NCBI GenBank assembly: GCA_016712625.1 | Contig: JADJQQ010000029.1 | Location: forward strand, 248,001 to 312,000 | Reading direction: 5' to 3' | Source of the DNA: Candidatus Competibacteraceae bacterium | GTDB lineage: Bacteria > Pseudomonadota > Gammaproteobacteria > Competibacterales > Competibacteraceae | Length of the DNA: 64,000 nt | Shown here: positions 25,801-35,128 of the stretch, in pieces | How positions within the stretch are numbered: the stretch's first letter is position 1 | Layout of the letters: each line of letters begins with the position of its first letter | Notes under the pieces: model-generated | Told to the model about the DNA's origin: nothing | The model's input: the letters and a program-made list of their open reading frames with translations, nothing else | Databases searched by the model: none | Position numbers and translations under genes: made by a program

Positions 25801-28424
25801 TGATAGGCGGCTCGCGCCACGACCGGCAACGGCCGTTCCGCCGGCGGTAGCCCCAAGGCGATAGCCAGCGCATAATCGGGATAGCCCTGATCCAGCAACA
25901 ATTCCGCCAATGGCCGTAATAAGGTGGGTGTGGGCTGGCGCGCGGCGGCCACGCCGGCCAGCGCGAGCAAACTGTCTTGATCATCCGAAGCGATATAGTC
26001 CTGAGTCAGTTGGGCGAAGACGCGCTCCGCTACCAGCGGGCTGGGATCGTACAAAAAGGTTCCTCGAAGCATCTGTTCGGCCAAGAACTCTTCGTTTAAT
26101 TGCCGTAGGGTTCGGGCTTCTCCCAAAATGGCGGCGGCCCTGGTTTCAGCGATGGGGGAATCAATCAGGCCGCTCCATTGCTCCAGCGCCGGCAACCATT
26201 GCTGGTTCTGTTCCAGCCGCTTGGCTTCAGTGGGTGAACCCGCGGCATCACCTTGTTTGGATTGGGTGGCGGGCGGCGGTCCCAGCGTCGCCGTCAATTG
26301 CCGGACTTGCGCCCGTAACCAGCGCGACAGGGGAAGCCAGTGGTTGATCAACTCGCGCTGGGCGTCGCGGGCAGTGGCAAACGCAGCGGCCGGCGCGTCC
26401 GCCTGTTCACGCGGCGCGGATGTTCCGGCTTGGTGGATTTGATTTTGCAGCAGCTGGAATACAACGTCCGAGCCAAGTTGTTGCGCCACTTCCAGATATT
26501 CGCTTTCCGAGAGCTGGTAAGACCGACTAGCGCGATATTGCAACGCCACCGCCAGCGGTTGGCTGGCGCCGCTTAGGCTGATTTGGCGCACATTTGCCGG
26601 GAGGGCGACTTCCACTACCGCGGCCGGAATTAGCGGGCCGGGCGTGCGTTGCGCGGCGAAAGGGGCGGCCAATGTATTGGCGGCGGGAACGCCGTGCCGC
26701 TCGCCCAACAGCAGCAACGCGGCTTCGCCGACTCCCGCTAAAAACACATCGGAAGCCAGCTCCGGCGGCTGTACGCGCAGCCGTCGTGGTGGTTGCGCAT
26801 CATAACGCAGCCAAAATTCGGCGGGGGTTGGCGTGATTGCCTCAACCGCGATCCGCAGCACGGATGGTTTTTGTCGTTCCGGCAAGCGGTATTGCAGTTC
26901 GGTGTTCGGGGCCAGTTCCAGGAAATAAGCGGCGGCCAGGGTGTCCAACAGATCATCGCTAAATCGCTTGGCGATCACCAGCTCGCGCGGTCGTTCGTCC
27001 CAGCCCAGCAGCCGGCGATTGCGCAGCCAAGCCAGCCGGGGCGGCGCGGGAGTGGCTTTGGCCACCGGAAACAGCGAGCGGTAAAAGGTGAACAAGCTGA
27101 CTAATTGCTGCGCTTGCGGGCCTAGACGAGGTTCTTCACGATGAAGCATCGCGACTTGACGCATGGTCAGCGCCGCCGCCAGACCGCCTTCCCGGTAGCT
27201 ATTGTCACGCCCCAACCGCAACGCGGTTCGTTCTTGCTCGGCCAGCGAAAGTTGCCCTAACGGTCGGGCTAATTCCGCGGGCGTCAAATCCCAAATCGAA
27301 CCGTGCGCCACCGGCCGCATGGCGCGCGCCTGAGCGGCGGTCAGCCTCGGCGCGTTAAGGTTGGGAAACAAGTAATCGGGATCATCTTGAGCTCTCGGCC
27401 GCAGATAGAGCGGTTGGGTGGCGCCCAGAGACAGCTCGTGATCGCCGGCCGGCAACTCAAGATAACCTGTTTCCAAGCGGCCCAGCGTTTCGGCGCAGCC
27501 GTTCACCATGATCGCCTGACGTGTTTCCTGAGCACCTACAAAATCCAGCGCCTGCCAGGGCCGGCCATTCAACCAGGCATAGACGCGATAAGCTTGCTGG
27601 GCTTGGGTTTCTTCGGTGGGATAGCGCAGGCGATGCTCCAATGCAACCCGCCGTGGTCCCCGTAACCGAAGCTGTATCGTCGGTCGTGTGTCCAATCGCC
27701 AAAAGGGTTCCGCCGTCGCCTCGTCGGCCTGTCGCAGCAAGACGCGAGTACCGGTGACTGTGACGGTTTCTTGATCCGGGGGATCGGGTGGAGCGGTCGT
27801 GGGTTCCACGGCTGCAAGACTGGGCGGATTGCGTGCGGACTCCTGCTCTGGTTCCGGCTTTATTTCCGGGTCTGGCCGAATGAGATCTCGATGCGGGGCC
27901 AATTGACCCAACGCTTCGCGGCGCGATACGAACAGTGCGACTTCCAGTGCTTCAGACGCGTTGGCCGGACGAGTGATGCGCGCCAACCGTTCTTCCGGCC
28001 AGTCGGGCGGCAACAGCAGCGAATCACCGGCCGCCGATGGCTGCACCGGCATACTGAGGTATAAGCCGGAGCCGTTGGAGGTTGCCACGTCCAGCTCGGC
28101 CTGCGTTAGACGGCCATTAGCGCGATAGATCCGCAAACCCTCGTTGGCGGACACCCATACCGTCACGCTTTCGCCGGGAGACAAGCGCACTCGATGCATC
28201 GCGGTCTGATGGCGCTCCGGCTCCTGCTGGCCACGACCGCCCGCAACGCGAAAAGGCTTGGCCCCGCTGACCCAAATCGGCGCGGTCGTTACATTGTCCC
28301 AGCGCAACGCTAAGGGATACTGGCCGACCATATCGATTTGCACCTGATCGGGAGCGGCGCTGGCGGCCGATCCAGCGGCCAATAACGCCGGGAACAACCC
28401 GCGTCGGAAGCGGTTCCACTTCAC
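22863..28424 (-). CDS. Giant exported protein with predicted C-terminal outer-membrane barrel (candidate polymer export porin)
   Basis: A 1853-residue protein. GTG 28424 (GTGA overlap with the gene before) gives a clean signal peptide, FRRGLFPALLAAGSAASA. Two β-sandwich-like stretches (about 220-340 and 1330-1430) flank a long helical-repeat middle with TPR-like sequence (for example YPDYALAIALGLPPAERPL and YQAALQFWREAGAPGQRL). The last 300 residues alternate aromatic and polar residues with Trp/Tyr-rich strands (FGLRAYWQHQTEWPG, WQVAAAYQWSYYF, GRVQAELALQYSVDD), as in an outer-membrane barrel. The plan, periplasmic TPR plus barrel, recalls PgaA, BcsC and AlgK/AlgE of other polymer exporters, but I see no direct homology. 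In this operon it is the best candidate for the outer-membrane exit. Confidence 0.6.
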   Translation of the reverse strand: MKWNRFRRGLFPALLAAGSAASAAPDQVQIDMVGQYPLALRWDNVTTAPIWVSGAKPFRVAGGRGQQEPERHQTAMHRVRLSPGESVTVWVSANEGLRIYRANGRLTQAELDVATSNGSGLYLSMPVQPSAAGDSLLLPPDWPEERLARITRPANASEALEVALFVSRREALGQLAPHRDLIRPDPEIKPEPEQESARNPPSLAAVEPTTAPPDPPDQETVTVTGTRVLLRQADEATAEPFWRLDTRPTIQLRLRGPRRVALEHRLRYPTEETQAQQAYRVYAWLNGRPWQALDFVGAQETRQAIMVNGCAETLGRLETGYLELPAGDHELSLGATQPLYLRPRAQDDPDYLFPNLNAPRLTAAQARAMRPVAHGSIWDLTPAELARPLGQLSLAEQERTALRLGRDNSYREGGLAAALTMRQVAMLHREEPRLGPQAQQLVSLFTFYRSLFPVAKATPAPPRLAWLRNRRLLGWDERPRELVIAKRFSDDLLDTLAAAYFLELAPNTELQYRLPERQKPSVLRIAVEAITPTPAEFWLRYDAQPPRRLRVQPPELASDVFLAGVGEAALLLLGERHGVPAANTLAAPFAAQRTPGPLIPAAVVEVALPANVRQISLSGASQPLAVALQYRASRSYQLSESEYLEVAQQLGSDVVFQLLQNQIHQAGTSAPREQADAPAAAFATARDAQRELINHWLPLSRWLRAQVRQLTATLGPPPATQSKQGDAAGSPTEAKRLEQNQQWLPALEQWSGLIDSPIAETRAAAILGEARTLRQLNEEFLAEQMLRGTFLYDPSPLVAERVFAQLTQDYIASDDQDSLLALAGVAAARQPTPTLLRPLAELLLDQGYPDYALAIALGLPPAERPLPVVARAAYQLGWWRIFEKNLTQWPDPTQRRLWEGYRAQQQGAYQAALQFWREAGAPGQRLAEMLKTGLAIRDRLADSEAAVRARAIAEWTQWQSQQSGAHVWRDASHLFSDYAGTAALTVSERDLFSQTFRARSDQPAKISVYGPARLRIAGRLLHPAAATDAPPADDWLLLRDGERMERLPISGDRPSQELRLVGDATAVPGRLATLDYAVGPGLHTLEITARQRPLLVQAKIWRPEIPLSVLPELTPTAVVAAALGLTRGEPERRRSRRWDHWSPFGRHDIHAEQSPRQTTPAPNAALPVAIINGCQLERRPLLAFPMALPELTAQTALLARLTANSPPDLGWPSPPPTAEQALRQRLITLLWEVEQAPETLAQRLPEAEQMAAAQPGAPGVEALLRGLRRRAEWEPLLAVARSAGVRYVEAPGWQPESPFLRVRKTLTPTVAADEQVLAGAEQLGLLTTNATPTRLRIELQAADLRYSLPQPLIAWHRLDDRPAQSVTLAPDNPAHSVLLDIPPGQHVLRVGITAPVANQYLRVRVNELQGRTARPVIGDLRRLYQVATSREPLQVPLMGPAWVRIDELRDGRLDSSYQYLGPGLQTLQLQPAKGRPEGLYRLHAQRVGDTPRELTPSRVSRVTPERVPETPMRVLETTSPSAWLMQDRYALGEQQDGTWSLGTTLARSTPLPDESGGGTVVDEYLETLASYRYHDEWRRNYYQADALARWHRLGSPTFGLRAYWQHQTEWPGVSFQLNWEGYAQQSEDWAWNSTLRGRIWQTRDIDLKTRHQPGLGFFYRDLQQGADYDYRPGHVDQDVLSEYKYLHKRGLVLSDTLSHRPWLDTLWYAGVALTSDEDWNLLDPEHASVTVGWKQLLGDWQVAAAYQWSYYFAQDGRDWNRSTAYDQHNLRGGVLWEHAWGGAGRVQAELALQYSVDDREFGTWLSVNWFPDRGRGYRDFRPGTVEFRDLRERRLPLEFNNGMEPPPGEMWIP

Positions 28425-29386
28425 GGCCGTACTCTGGCGAGGCAACCGCCGATCCGTTGGCGCAAGGTGGCGTCGGTATACAGCTGGTCCCGCAGCGGTT
28501 GCCCCATCTCGATGTGAACGAAGCTGGAGCGGCCCAGCGCTCGCAACGTCTCGCCGATTTCATTGGTGAGCGCGCCCAGTTCCTTGATATCCCGCGGGTA
28601 GGTCAGCACGGGTACGCGCAACTCGCCGCGTAGGCAGCGGACGGTTTGTTCGACCACCGGCGTCGGCTCGCTTTGGCCGGCGCTGACGATGACGCCCGCC
28701 CGGCGGCCCGCCTCGGTTTTGCGCTTGGCGGCGTTGAAGCCGTGCAGCTGCAAGATGGCGCTCGCGGGTTGCGCCAAGGCGGCGGCGCGGCTAAAGGCGA
28801 TAAAGTAACTGTCCGATTGGTGCGCCATATCGGAATCTGTCACCGTTTCATCGTCATCGTTCTGGTGGCGGCGCGGCGCGGTGCTCCAGGCGCCGGCAAT
28901 GAATTGGTTTTCCGCCAGCAAGGCGATCGCGATGGCGCCCGTATGTTTGTCGTCTAGCGCGTGCGGCGCTTGCAGGATCGGCGCGCTCGCCGGCGCTATC
29001 GCGAAAACGTAAAACCCGCGCCCCCGACGCCGCTTCGACTGTTCGCGGATCACCGTGAAGACCTGTTGGTTGTCGGTGATCCGCTCGACTTGGAATCCTA
29101 AAGCAGTCCACGCCGCCCGCTGCTGCGGCCGCATCGCGCCGTTAAAAGCTTGGCGGAACAGGTATTCGGCCTGCTTCAATTCATCGGATGATGGCGCTTG
29201 ATAAGCTTGGCTTTGGCTGTCCAGAAACAAACGGTGCAGGGGAGCCGGGGCTGACTGCGCGGCCAACAGCGCCAGCGGCGTTAGCGCGAGCAGAACAGCA
29301 AGCCAGCCGCCCCAGCGTAATGGCCCGCCGCGATTTTTAGCGCTCAGTGTTGGGTTGATGCGGAAACTGCTAGCGGTTGCGCTCAC
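28421..29386 (-). CDS. Exported/anchored protein, possible PGA-hydrolase-like domain
   Basis: A 321-residue protein with an N-terminal hydrophobic segment (about 25-43, signal or anchor). GTG 29386 overlaps the previous stop (GTGA). The body has 'GRGFYVFAIAPASAPILQAPHALDDKHTG' (about 120-148), 'ASAILQLHGFNA' near 212, 'RAGVIVSAGQ' and 'FVHIEMGQPLRDQL' near 290. The order of a basic/His strand, an LHGF turn, a 'VSAG' strand and a late 'HIEMG.pLR' strand resembles zinc-dependent poly-gamma-glutamate hydrolases of the phage PghP kind, but I cannot confirm the match. The same layout recurs twice, without those His/Glu residues, in the PgsC-like protein of this operon. A role in trimming or releasing polymer fits. 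Confidence 0.45.
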   Translation of the reverse strand: MSATASSFRINPTLSAKNRGGPLRWGGWLAVLLALTPLALLAAQSAPAPLHRLFLDSQSQAYQAPSSDELKQAEYLFRQAFNGAMRPQQRAAWTALGFQVERITDNQQVFTVIREQSKRRRGRGFYVFAIAPASAPILQAPHALDDKHTGAIAIALLAENQFIAGAWSTAPRRHQNDDDETVTDSDMAHQSDSYFIAFSRAAALAQPASAILQLHGFNAAKRKTEAGRRAGVIVSAGQSEPTPVVEQTVRCLRGELRVPVLTYPRDIKELGALTNEIGETLRALGRSSFVHIEMGQPLRDQLYTDATLRQRIGGCLARVRP

Positions 29387-31890
29387 GGTTGTGTGTCCTC
29401 GGTGAATAATTCATAGCCTAACGGCAGGCCCGGCGTTACCCGATACAGGGTCAGGTATCCGTTACCTTCCTCCAGCCAGAGCCGAACGCGATAGTTACCC
29501 GGTGGCGCATCGTCGCCCAACGGCAAAAAAAACCGCTGTCCCAGCCCGACTTGCTCGGTCGGGGTATCCAACACCGGTACCGGATAGGTGGTGTCGGCTT
29601 GAATGTCGTACAGCCATTCCCGCGGGGTTGGATGAGTGAAAGGCCCCAAGATGGCGGCGTCAGGCATCGCTACTTGGGCCCGCAGGCGAACCCGCCGGTT
29701 GCCGTTGGCTGGAATCTGCAACATGCCGGACAGGATCTCTATGGCTGGGGTGGTTTTGGCATAGACGAATTCCAGGGGTTGCTGGTCGAGCCGATAGGCC
29801 AGGCGGCGGATCAAACTGCCGGGGCCGCCGCCGCTATGGTTCATGAACCAGCGCGCTGGCGAGGCGCTCTGTACTTGCACGGTGCGCACACCCATCGGCA
29901 AGGGGGGTAACCGCAATTGATCGCGCCGCAGCGTCAAGACGCCGGTATAGACGAGCTGGCCGTCCACACTGATTCGCACCGGGTCGGGTCGGTCGGAATC
30001 ACGCAGCATCAACAGCGAGGGATCGACCGTCAGCCGGCCCGGCGGGCCTTGCAAATTCACCCGCGCCGGAGCGCCGGTCGCCAGCGGTTGAAATACCACG
30101 CTCAAGCTCTGTTCGCGCAATGGCGCTTCCGGGTCGCGCGGATTGAGCAGATAACGACCGCGCCAGTCACCATCGGGGTAATAATCCTGCCAGTCGTAGC
30201 GGCCGGCGAGTATCTCGGCGTCTCTTTGCGGGGGACGGCTTTGTAAGACCAACAACGCGGTTCGGCTTTCCTGTATCCAGCTCGCCGCCGCCAGCGGTAA
30301 CACCGAAAACCAGACCGGTTGCTGGCGCGGCCGCTCTTGATCCGCCGGCCGATAGTGTTCCGGCACTCGCACCTCGCGCCGCAAATCCGGCGGCCGAGTA
30401 TAGGCGTTCGCCAATACGCTGGCGGTGGTGGTCAAGCGCACGCGCGCGATTGTCGCCGGCAAGGCAAATCCGTAAGTCGTTGGCTCGGAGACGCGTTCGA
30501 TCAGCGCCTGTTGGCCGCTCAACCGGTCATACAAGGAGACCGATCCGGTCACGGTCAGCGTTCCCTGCCGCAAGACTTCGCCGCGTCCGCCCAGAAACTC
30601 GTAGCGCACCGTTGCCGCCGCCGCCGGCTCAGGGGCGGCCAACCGTAAATCCACTCGCCAGAGCGTGGGTTTGGCATCGGGATGCACGATGGCGAATTCC
30701 AGCGGTCGAGCCGCTTCCAGTCGATACAACCGCAGGTAGAGTGGTTCGGGAAGCAGATCGAGCGGGGGCTCGTTCGGCTGATAGCGGGTGGCCCGGAGGA
30801 TCAACGGTCGCGGCGCGACCACTTCCAGCAGGCCGCCGCCGATCTTCTCCGGCCAAAGCGTGGTCGGCTTTCCGTTCAAGGGAACCCGGTAGACCGCGCG
30901 CTCGCTGGGTTGATAGCCATACCAGAACAGCGCCACCTCAGTGGGAGCCGGGTCAGTCGCGGGGCCAGAAACCGAGCCAGCGACGGTTTGATCGGTTTCC
31001 AGAAACTCCAAGCTTATCCATGCCTTCGGATCTGGAATCGGCAACGTCGCGCGCAGGTCGCGATCCACATACAGTCCGGCGGGCGGGATCGGCGTCCGCA
31101 ACGGTTCAGTTTCGATATCGAGTGTGCTGTAAAGCCGCTGGCCGTGGTAGTCTTGACCTTCGATGCCAACTGGGCCGACTGGACTCCAGCGCTGTCGCAA
31201 TAAATGAATCTGCTCATCGGCCCGCAACAGGTCAAGGCCATAGACGCTGGCTTCCGCCAACGCTTGGCGCTGGTGGCGGGCGATCCGCTGCCAGCGATGG
31301 TCGATTGGCGGATCGAACAGATGTTCCCGCGCATACACGCGGACAACCACGCTTTCGATGCCGGGAACGCTGTGCTCCAGCCGCAGTCGTAATCGGGCCG
31401 CGCCGGTGATTCCGGTAAAATTGATCATCAGCAGGCGGCCATCGGCCGGCACGAGCGGGCTATCGGCATAGAAGGCCGCCGTCAGCGGCTCGGACGCCGT
31501 GGGCGGTTGATACCAGCTGACCGCTGCTCGGTGGTGATAAGTGGCTTCTTGGAGAACCCGGTCCGAACTATCCACGACTTGGTAATGGAGCGCGTAAAGC
31601 CATTCGCTATCGGGTTGCGTCGCTGCGTTAGGAGCGAGATTGGCGTTGCTGACGATTTTGATGCGCGGGTCCTGGTTGGGGATCGAAAATTCCACCCAAC
31701 GCTGGGGGTCGAGCACATAGACCGCACTGGATTTTGCGTTGCTAAGCCGAGTCAAGGCGGCGCTGGCTTCGCCGCGCGGATCGAAACGCCGCCGCGCCGC
31801 CTCCAACATCGGCCAAGCGCTCCAGACCGCCCAGCCGAATAGGCCCAGCACCAGCAATCCGCGCAGCAAGCGGCCCAAAAAGCGGATCAT
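29383..31890 (-). CDS. Membrane-anchored periplasmic β-rich protein of the polymer operon, unknown function
   Basis: An 835-residue protein that I do not recognise. ATG 31890 (ATGA overlap with the PgsC-like gene) gives the N-terminus MIRFLGRLLRGLLVLGLFGWAV, a single membrane anchor. The rest is exported and mostly short β-strands separated by loops, with many Arg, Pro and aromatic residues, and jelly-roll-like segments such as GRLLMINFTGITGAARLRLR and PPGNYRVRLWLEEGNGYLTLY. The style resembles β-sandwich parts of the neighbouring 1853-residue protein (both have 'PPG.H.L/YRVR' strands), so the two may share ancestry or bind the same polymer. The tight overlaps on both sides make it an integral part of the operon. 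Candidate roles are periplasmic polymer binding or a link between inner- and outer-membrane parts. Confidence 0.7.
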   Translation of the reverse strand: MIRFLGRLLRGLLVLGLFGWAVWSAWPMLEAARRRFDPRGEASAALTRLSNAKSSAVYVLDPQRWVEFSIPNQDPRIKIVSNANLAPNAATQPDSEWLYALHYQVVDSSDRVLQEATYHHRAAVSWYQPPTASEPLTAAFYADSPLVPADGRLLMINFTGITGAARLRLRLEHSVPGIESVVVRVYAREHLFDPPIDHRWQRIARHQRQALAEASVYGLDLLRADEQIHLLRQRWSPVGPVGIEGQDYHGQRLYSTLDIETEPLRTPIPPAGLYVDRDLRATLPIPDPKAWISLEFLETDQTVAGSVSGPATDPAPTEVALFWYGYQPSERAVYRVPLNGKPTTLWPEKIGGGLLEVVAPRPLILRATRYQPNEPPLDLLPEPLYLRLYRLEAARPLEFAIVHPDAKPTLWRVDLRLAAPEPAAAATVRYEFLGGRGEVLRQGTLTVTGSVSLYDRLSGQQALIERVSEPTTYGFALPATIARVRLTTTASVLANAYTRPPDLRREVRVPEHYRPADQERPRQQPVWFSVLPLAAASWIQESRTALLVLQSRPPQRDAEILAGRYDWQDYYPDGDWRGRYLLNPRDPEAPLREQSLSVVFQPLATGAPARVNLQGPPGRLTVDPSLLMLRDSDRPDPVRISVDGQLVYTGVLTLRRDQLRLPPLPMGVRTVQVQSASPARWFMNHSGGGPGSLIRRLAYRLDQQPLEFVYAKTTPAIEILSGMLQIPANGNRRVRLRAQVAMPDAAILGPFTHPTPREWLYDIQADTTYPVPVLDTPTEQVGLGQRFFLPLGDDAPPGNYRVRLWLEEGNGYLTLYRVTPGLPLGYELFTEDTQP

Positions 31891-34800
31891 GGCGGATCGG
31901 GCAACAGCCAGCCCGCGCCAGCGTTTTTGAACTGTTCTACTTGGACTGCCTCTAGCGGCGCGTGGGCGGTGATTTGACGGTCCGGCTGGCGTGGGTTCAG
32001 ATTGATCGTCAATCGCAGCCGGCCGGGGTGATCGAGTACCACCAGAAACGCCTGTTGGGTATCGTGATCGAGCACCCGCTGATAGCGGAAACCGGGCCAG
32101 TCCCGCAATTGGCGCAAGCTGAGAATGTCGCGCCGCTCCAGATAGGCGCGAGCCGCCTCCCGCCACGCTGGCGGCAGCGGAGCGCCCTTGGCTGGCGGCA
32201 GGCTGGCAAGATACTGATAGAGATCCTCTTGTCGGGTTGTAATGCCGAGCGCCCCGAATTGCGCTTCCTGCCCGATATTGTCATTTTGTTGGTTGAAAGC
32301 AGATCGCGCCAACGGGGATAGCCAGATCGCGCAGAATTCCTTATTGGCCGTGGCGTTGAGATAGCGCGTCTGTGGAGAGCCGCCGGTGTCGTAGCCGGCG
32401 GTGTCGGGGGCGCCATCGACAAAGCGCACGCTCATGGCGCTGGCCTTCAGCGTTTCCAGCAGCTGCCGTCCTAGCGGGCTGAACGTATCCTCTCGCCGCG
32501 TTCCGCCATCCCAAGCCAGCAAGATATCCGCGCTCGGCGCGGGTTGGTCAGGGCGGATACCGTATGCTCGGATGCTCGCGGTCAGCCACGGCGTGCGCTC
32601 CGCCTCCCGCCACGTGACCTGGTTGACCAGGGTAAATAAACTGGCGGCGTTGGCGGCGGCGGCCACATCGGCGCTGCCGTCCCGATTGGCCTGGGGATGA
32701 GCGCCAGCTAACAACAGCACGCTCGCCTTGGTCTGCTCGTACAGCGAAACGCCATATTCGAAGGTATTGGTCTCGAACATGGGCCGTGGCACGGCGATCA
32801 CATAATTGCGCGCCTCGCCGACGCGGAAGGCGTAAGTTCCCCAATAACGGCGCGGTTGAACAGCTTCATCCTCGCTCAACAGCAAATGCTCCTGACCGCT
32901 GGGGCGGTGTCGATAACGCAGCAGCCGGTAGCCGGCCGCGTGAGCGGCTGTGGCCAGGGTTCGCAATTCGGTCAGTTCCGCCGCGCTCCATTCGCCGGCG
33001 GGATGGACGCGCAGCAGTTTCAGCAAGGGGGTCAGCACTTCCTCGTCAAAATACAACAGGTCTTCCAGGCGGGGCGTGCGGTAGAGATCGGCGCCCCGTT
33101 CCGCCAAGCGCTGCTTATCAGCCAGCAGCCATTCCCGCAGATAGCCATCGATGCGTAAATCGCCCACTTGCAAGGCGGTCCCAGCCTGGCCTTGGGTCAC
33201 CGTGGCCCGCGCCAGCAACTGCCGCAGGTCAGATCGGTTCAACACGAGTTCGGCGAAGCCGGCGGTCGTGGCGTCTCGTTGCAGGTTGGCCAGCGGCGCG
33301 GTGCTGGCCCAGCGGACTTGGAAGTCGCCGAGCAGACGGCGCAGCGGCGCTAAATCCAAACTGGGCGGCAGACTGGCGCGCACCCACAACGTGGTCGGCG
33401 GCAAGCGAGTTCCAGCACGGAAAGTATCAGCGGCTATACCTGCCAGCGTTTCGCTGCTGCGGGCGGTATAACCGCGAACTTGCAATACATCTCGGCGCGC
33501 CATAGCCTGATGGAAAATATGAAAAAAGGTTTGTCGGTTACGCAGCACGTCCAATGAGCCGTCAGAATTGATGGCGCGCGGGGCGCCAGCCACGGCCAGG
33601 GCGCGGGCGCCCAGGATTTCAAACAACCGGCTGCCGGCAATCAGGATGTTCTGCTCATCCAGCGGCGTCGGGACTTCGACCAATAAGTTGCCGGCGGCGC
33701 GGGTATCCACCACGTAAAAACCCCAGCCGCGGGCTGGGGCTTTCTCCCGCAAATAAAGATAACGTTGTTCGATTCGATAGACCCGGTAACCGGCAAGGTC
33801 GAACTGCTGGTTGGCGGACTCAAGCGCCGCTTGATCGCCGCGCAGATACGCCTGCAAGTGCTGTAGGCCCTTCTCGAACGCTGCCGCTTCGCTGACCAAC
33901 GGGGTTGGCGCGCCAGCCTGCAAGCGAGAACGCTGGATTTCCACCCGGCTTTCATCCAACCAGTCCGACAGCGATTGTGAGACGGGCCGCGCGGCGAAGC
34001 TCGCTCTAGTGGCCGGTTGCGGCCATAAGGAGGGTTCCGGCAGCAGCATGAGGAAAAAGCCTACCAGGCTGGCGATGCCGACCGCCACTAAGGACGTTTG
34101 CAAGGTGGCGCGCGTCAGGCGGGCGGCGATCTCCTTATCGTAAATTCGCATCGCGATCAGCGTGGTGAGCAGATAGCCGAAGCCGTAGATGTCGAGAATC
34201 GGCGCGGTCGGCCACAGCAAGGGTAACAGCCAACCGAGCGCCAATTTGTAGAAGAACCCTAGATTGAAAAAAAACAGCAATTCGCGCGGCCCTTCCAAAT
34301 GCAAGCCGGCGATGGCCGGAATCTTGAACAACAAGCGGGCCATCCCCAGAATCAGGAACGCTTCCGCGAAGGAAGTCAGGATTTTGGTGGGCTGATACCA
34401 TTGCAGCGCCAGCAGCGATGGAATCAAAATGCCGTTGAATTCCCAGCCATAATACAGATTCATCCGGGAAGCTAAGAAGGCGGTGGTCAGCAGGACGATG
34501 TAAGCTTTCGGGGTGGCCAGCAAGGAAGCGGCGAGATTGTCGTAGGCGTAACCGAGGTTGCCGATGCTGAAATTGGTGAGTTCCATCAAGCCGTAGCGGA
34601 CGATCAGGTAAGTCAGGCTGATGGTGGTGAAGACCGGCACCCAACCTCCGCGCACGCCGGTTTTCCAAAACTGGTTGGCGATCAGCGCGACCACGATCAA
34701 GCCGAAGCTATGAAGATCGCTGCGATAATCGAAATCGACCTGAAAATAATCGTTCAACAGCCCGCCGAATATCGGCCACAGCCAGCCGTCGCCAAGCAGC

Positions 34801-35111
34801 CGCACGCCCACGCTGACCAGCACCAGGCCAAAAAAACGGTCGCGGCCAAATAAGCTGCTCCACCAGCCGAATTGTGAACAGCGCTCGGAAAAGCCATGCA
34901 CCAGCAGATAAGTGATGACGCCTTCGGCGAAAACCACCGTCGCCGATAGCGGTTTCACCAACAGCAAGGGCGTCATGTAGCCCGGCACCACCAATCCAGA
35001 TAGATTCCAACCAAAACGCAGCGTAAAAAACACCGCGACCATGACCCCGATCCAAACCGTGGTTGTAACGGAACTGGCGAGACTGGGTGGAAACAATTCC
35101 AGGCTGAGCAT
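31887..35111 (-). CDS. PgsC/CapC-like membrane protein, duplicated, with two exported C-terminal domains
   Basis: A 1074-residue protein. The first 370 residues are about 12 membrane helices with two PgsC-type units: 'SGLVVPGYMTPLLLVKPLSATVVFAEGVITYLL' (about 37-70) and 'FNGILIPSLLALQWYQPTKILTSFAEAFLIL' (about 225-256). PgsC/CapC is normally about 150 residues, one unit; it is the membrane partner of PgsB. After the last helix come two exported domains with the same layout: 'RGWGFYVVDTR...VEVPTPLD...ILGARALAVAGA...DGSLDV' (about 460-535) and 'YWGTYAFRVGE...AVPRPMF...ASVLLLAGA...DGSADV' (about 755-835). Both resemble the 321-residue neighbour but lack its His and Glu residues. ATG 35111 lies 17 bases after the signalling gene; there is no clear ribosome site. 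Confidence 0.8.
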   Translation of the reverse strand: MLSLELFPPSLASSVTTTVWIGVMVAVFFTLRFGWNLSGLVVPGYMTPLLLVKPLSATVVFAEGVITYLLVHGFSERCSQFGWWSSLFGRDRFFGLVLVSVGVRLLGDGWLWPIFGGLLNDYFQVDFDYRSDLHSFGLIVVALIANQFWKTGVRGGWVPVFTTISLTYLIVRYGLMELTNFSIGNLGYAYDNLAASLLATPKAYIVLLTTAFLASRMNLYYGWEFNGILIPSLLALQWYQPTKILTSFAEAFLILGMARLLFKIPAIAGLHLEGPRELLFFFNLGFFYKLALGWLLPLLWPTAPILDIYGFGYLLTTLIAMRIYDKEIAARLTRATLQTSLVAVGIASLVGFFLMLLPEPSLWPQPATRASFAARPVSQSLSDWLDESRVEIQRSRLQAGAPTPLVSEAAAFEKGLQHLQAYLRGDQAALESANQQFDLAGYRVYRIEQRYLYLREKAPARGWGFYVVDTRAAGNLLVEVPTPLDEQNILIAGSRLFEILGARALAVAGAPRAINSDGSLDVLRNRQTFFHIFHQAMARRDVLQVRGYTARSSETLAGIAADTFRAGTRLPPTTLWVRASLPPSLDLAPLRRLLGDFQVRWASTAPLANLQRDATTAGFAELVLNRSDLRQLLARATVTQGQAGTALQVGDLRIDGYLREWLLADKQRLAERGADLYRTPRLEDLLYFDEEVLTPLLKLLRVHPAGEWSAAELTELRTLATAAHAAGYRLLRYRHRPSGQEHLLLSEDEAVQPRRYWGTYAFRVGEARNYVIAVPRPMFETNTFEYGVSLYEQTKASVLLLAGAHPQANRDGSADVAAAANAASLFTLVNQVTWREAERTPWLTASIRAYGIRPDQPAPSADILLAWDGGTRREDTFSPLGRQLLETLKASAMSVRFVDGAPDTAGYDTGGSPQTRYLNATANKEFCAIWLSPLARSAFNQQNDNIGQEAQFGALGITTRQEDLYQYLASLPPAKGAPLPPAWREAARAYLERRDILSLRQLRDWPGFRYQRVLDHDTQQAFLVVLDHPGRLRLTINLNPRQPDRQITAHAPLEAVQVEQFKNAGAGWLLPDPP

Positions 35112-35128
35112 GATCGGTCGGTTTTCGC

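Noticed and set aside
31891..32166. N-terminal 92-codon extension of the 835-aa periplasmic protein
   Set aside because: It overlaps the PgsC-like gene in another frame; the ATGA overlap at 31890 with a clean membrane anchor is the better start.
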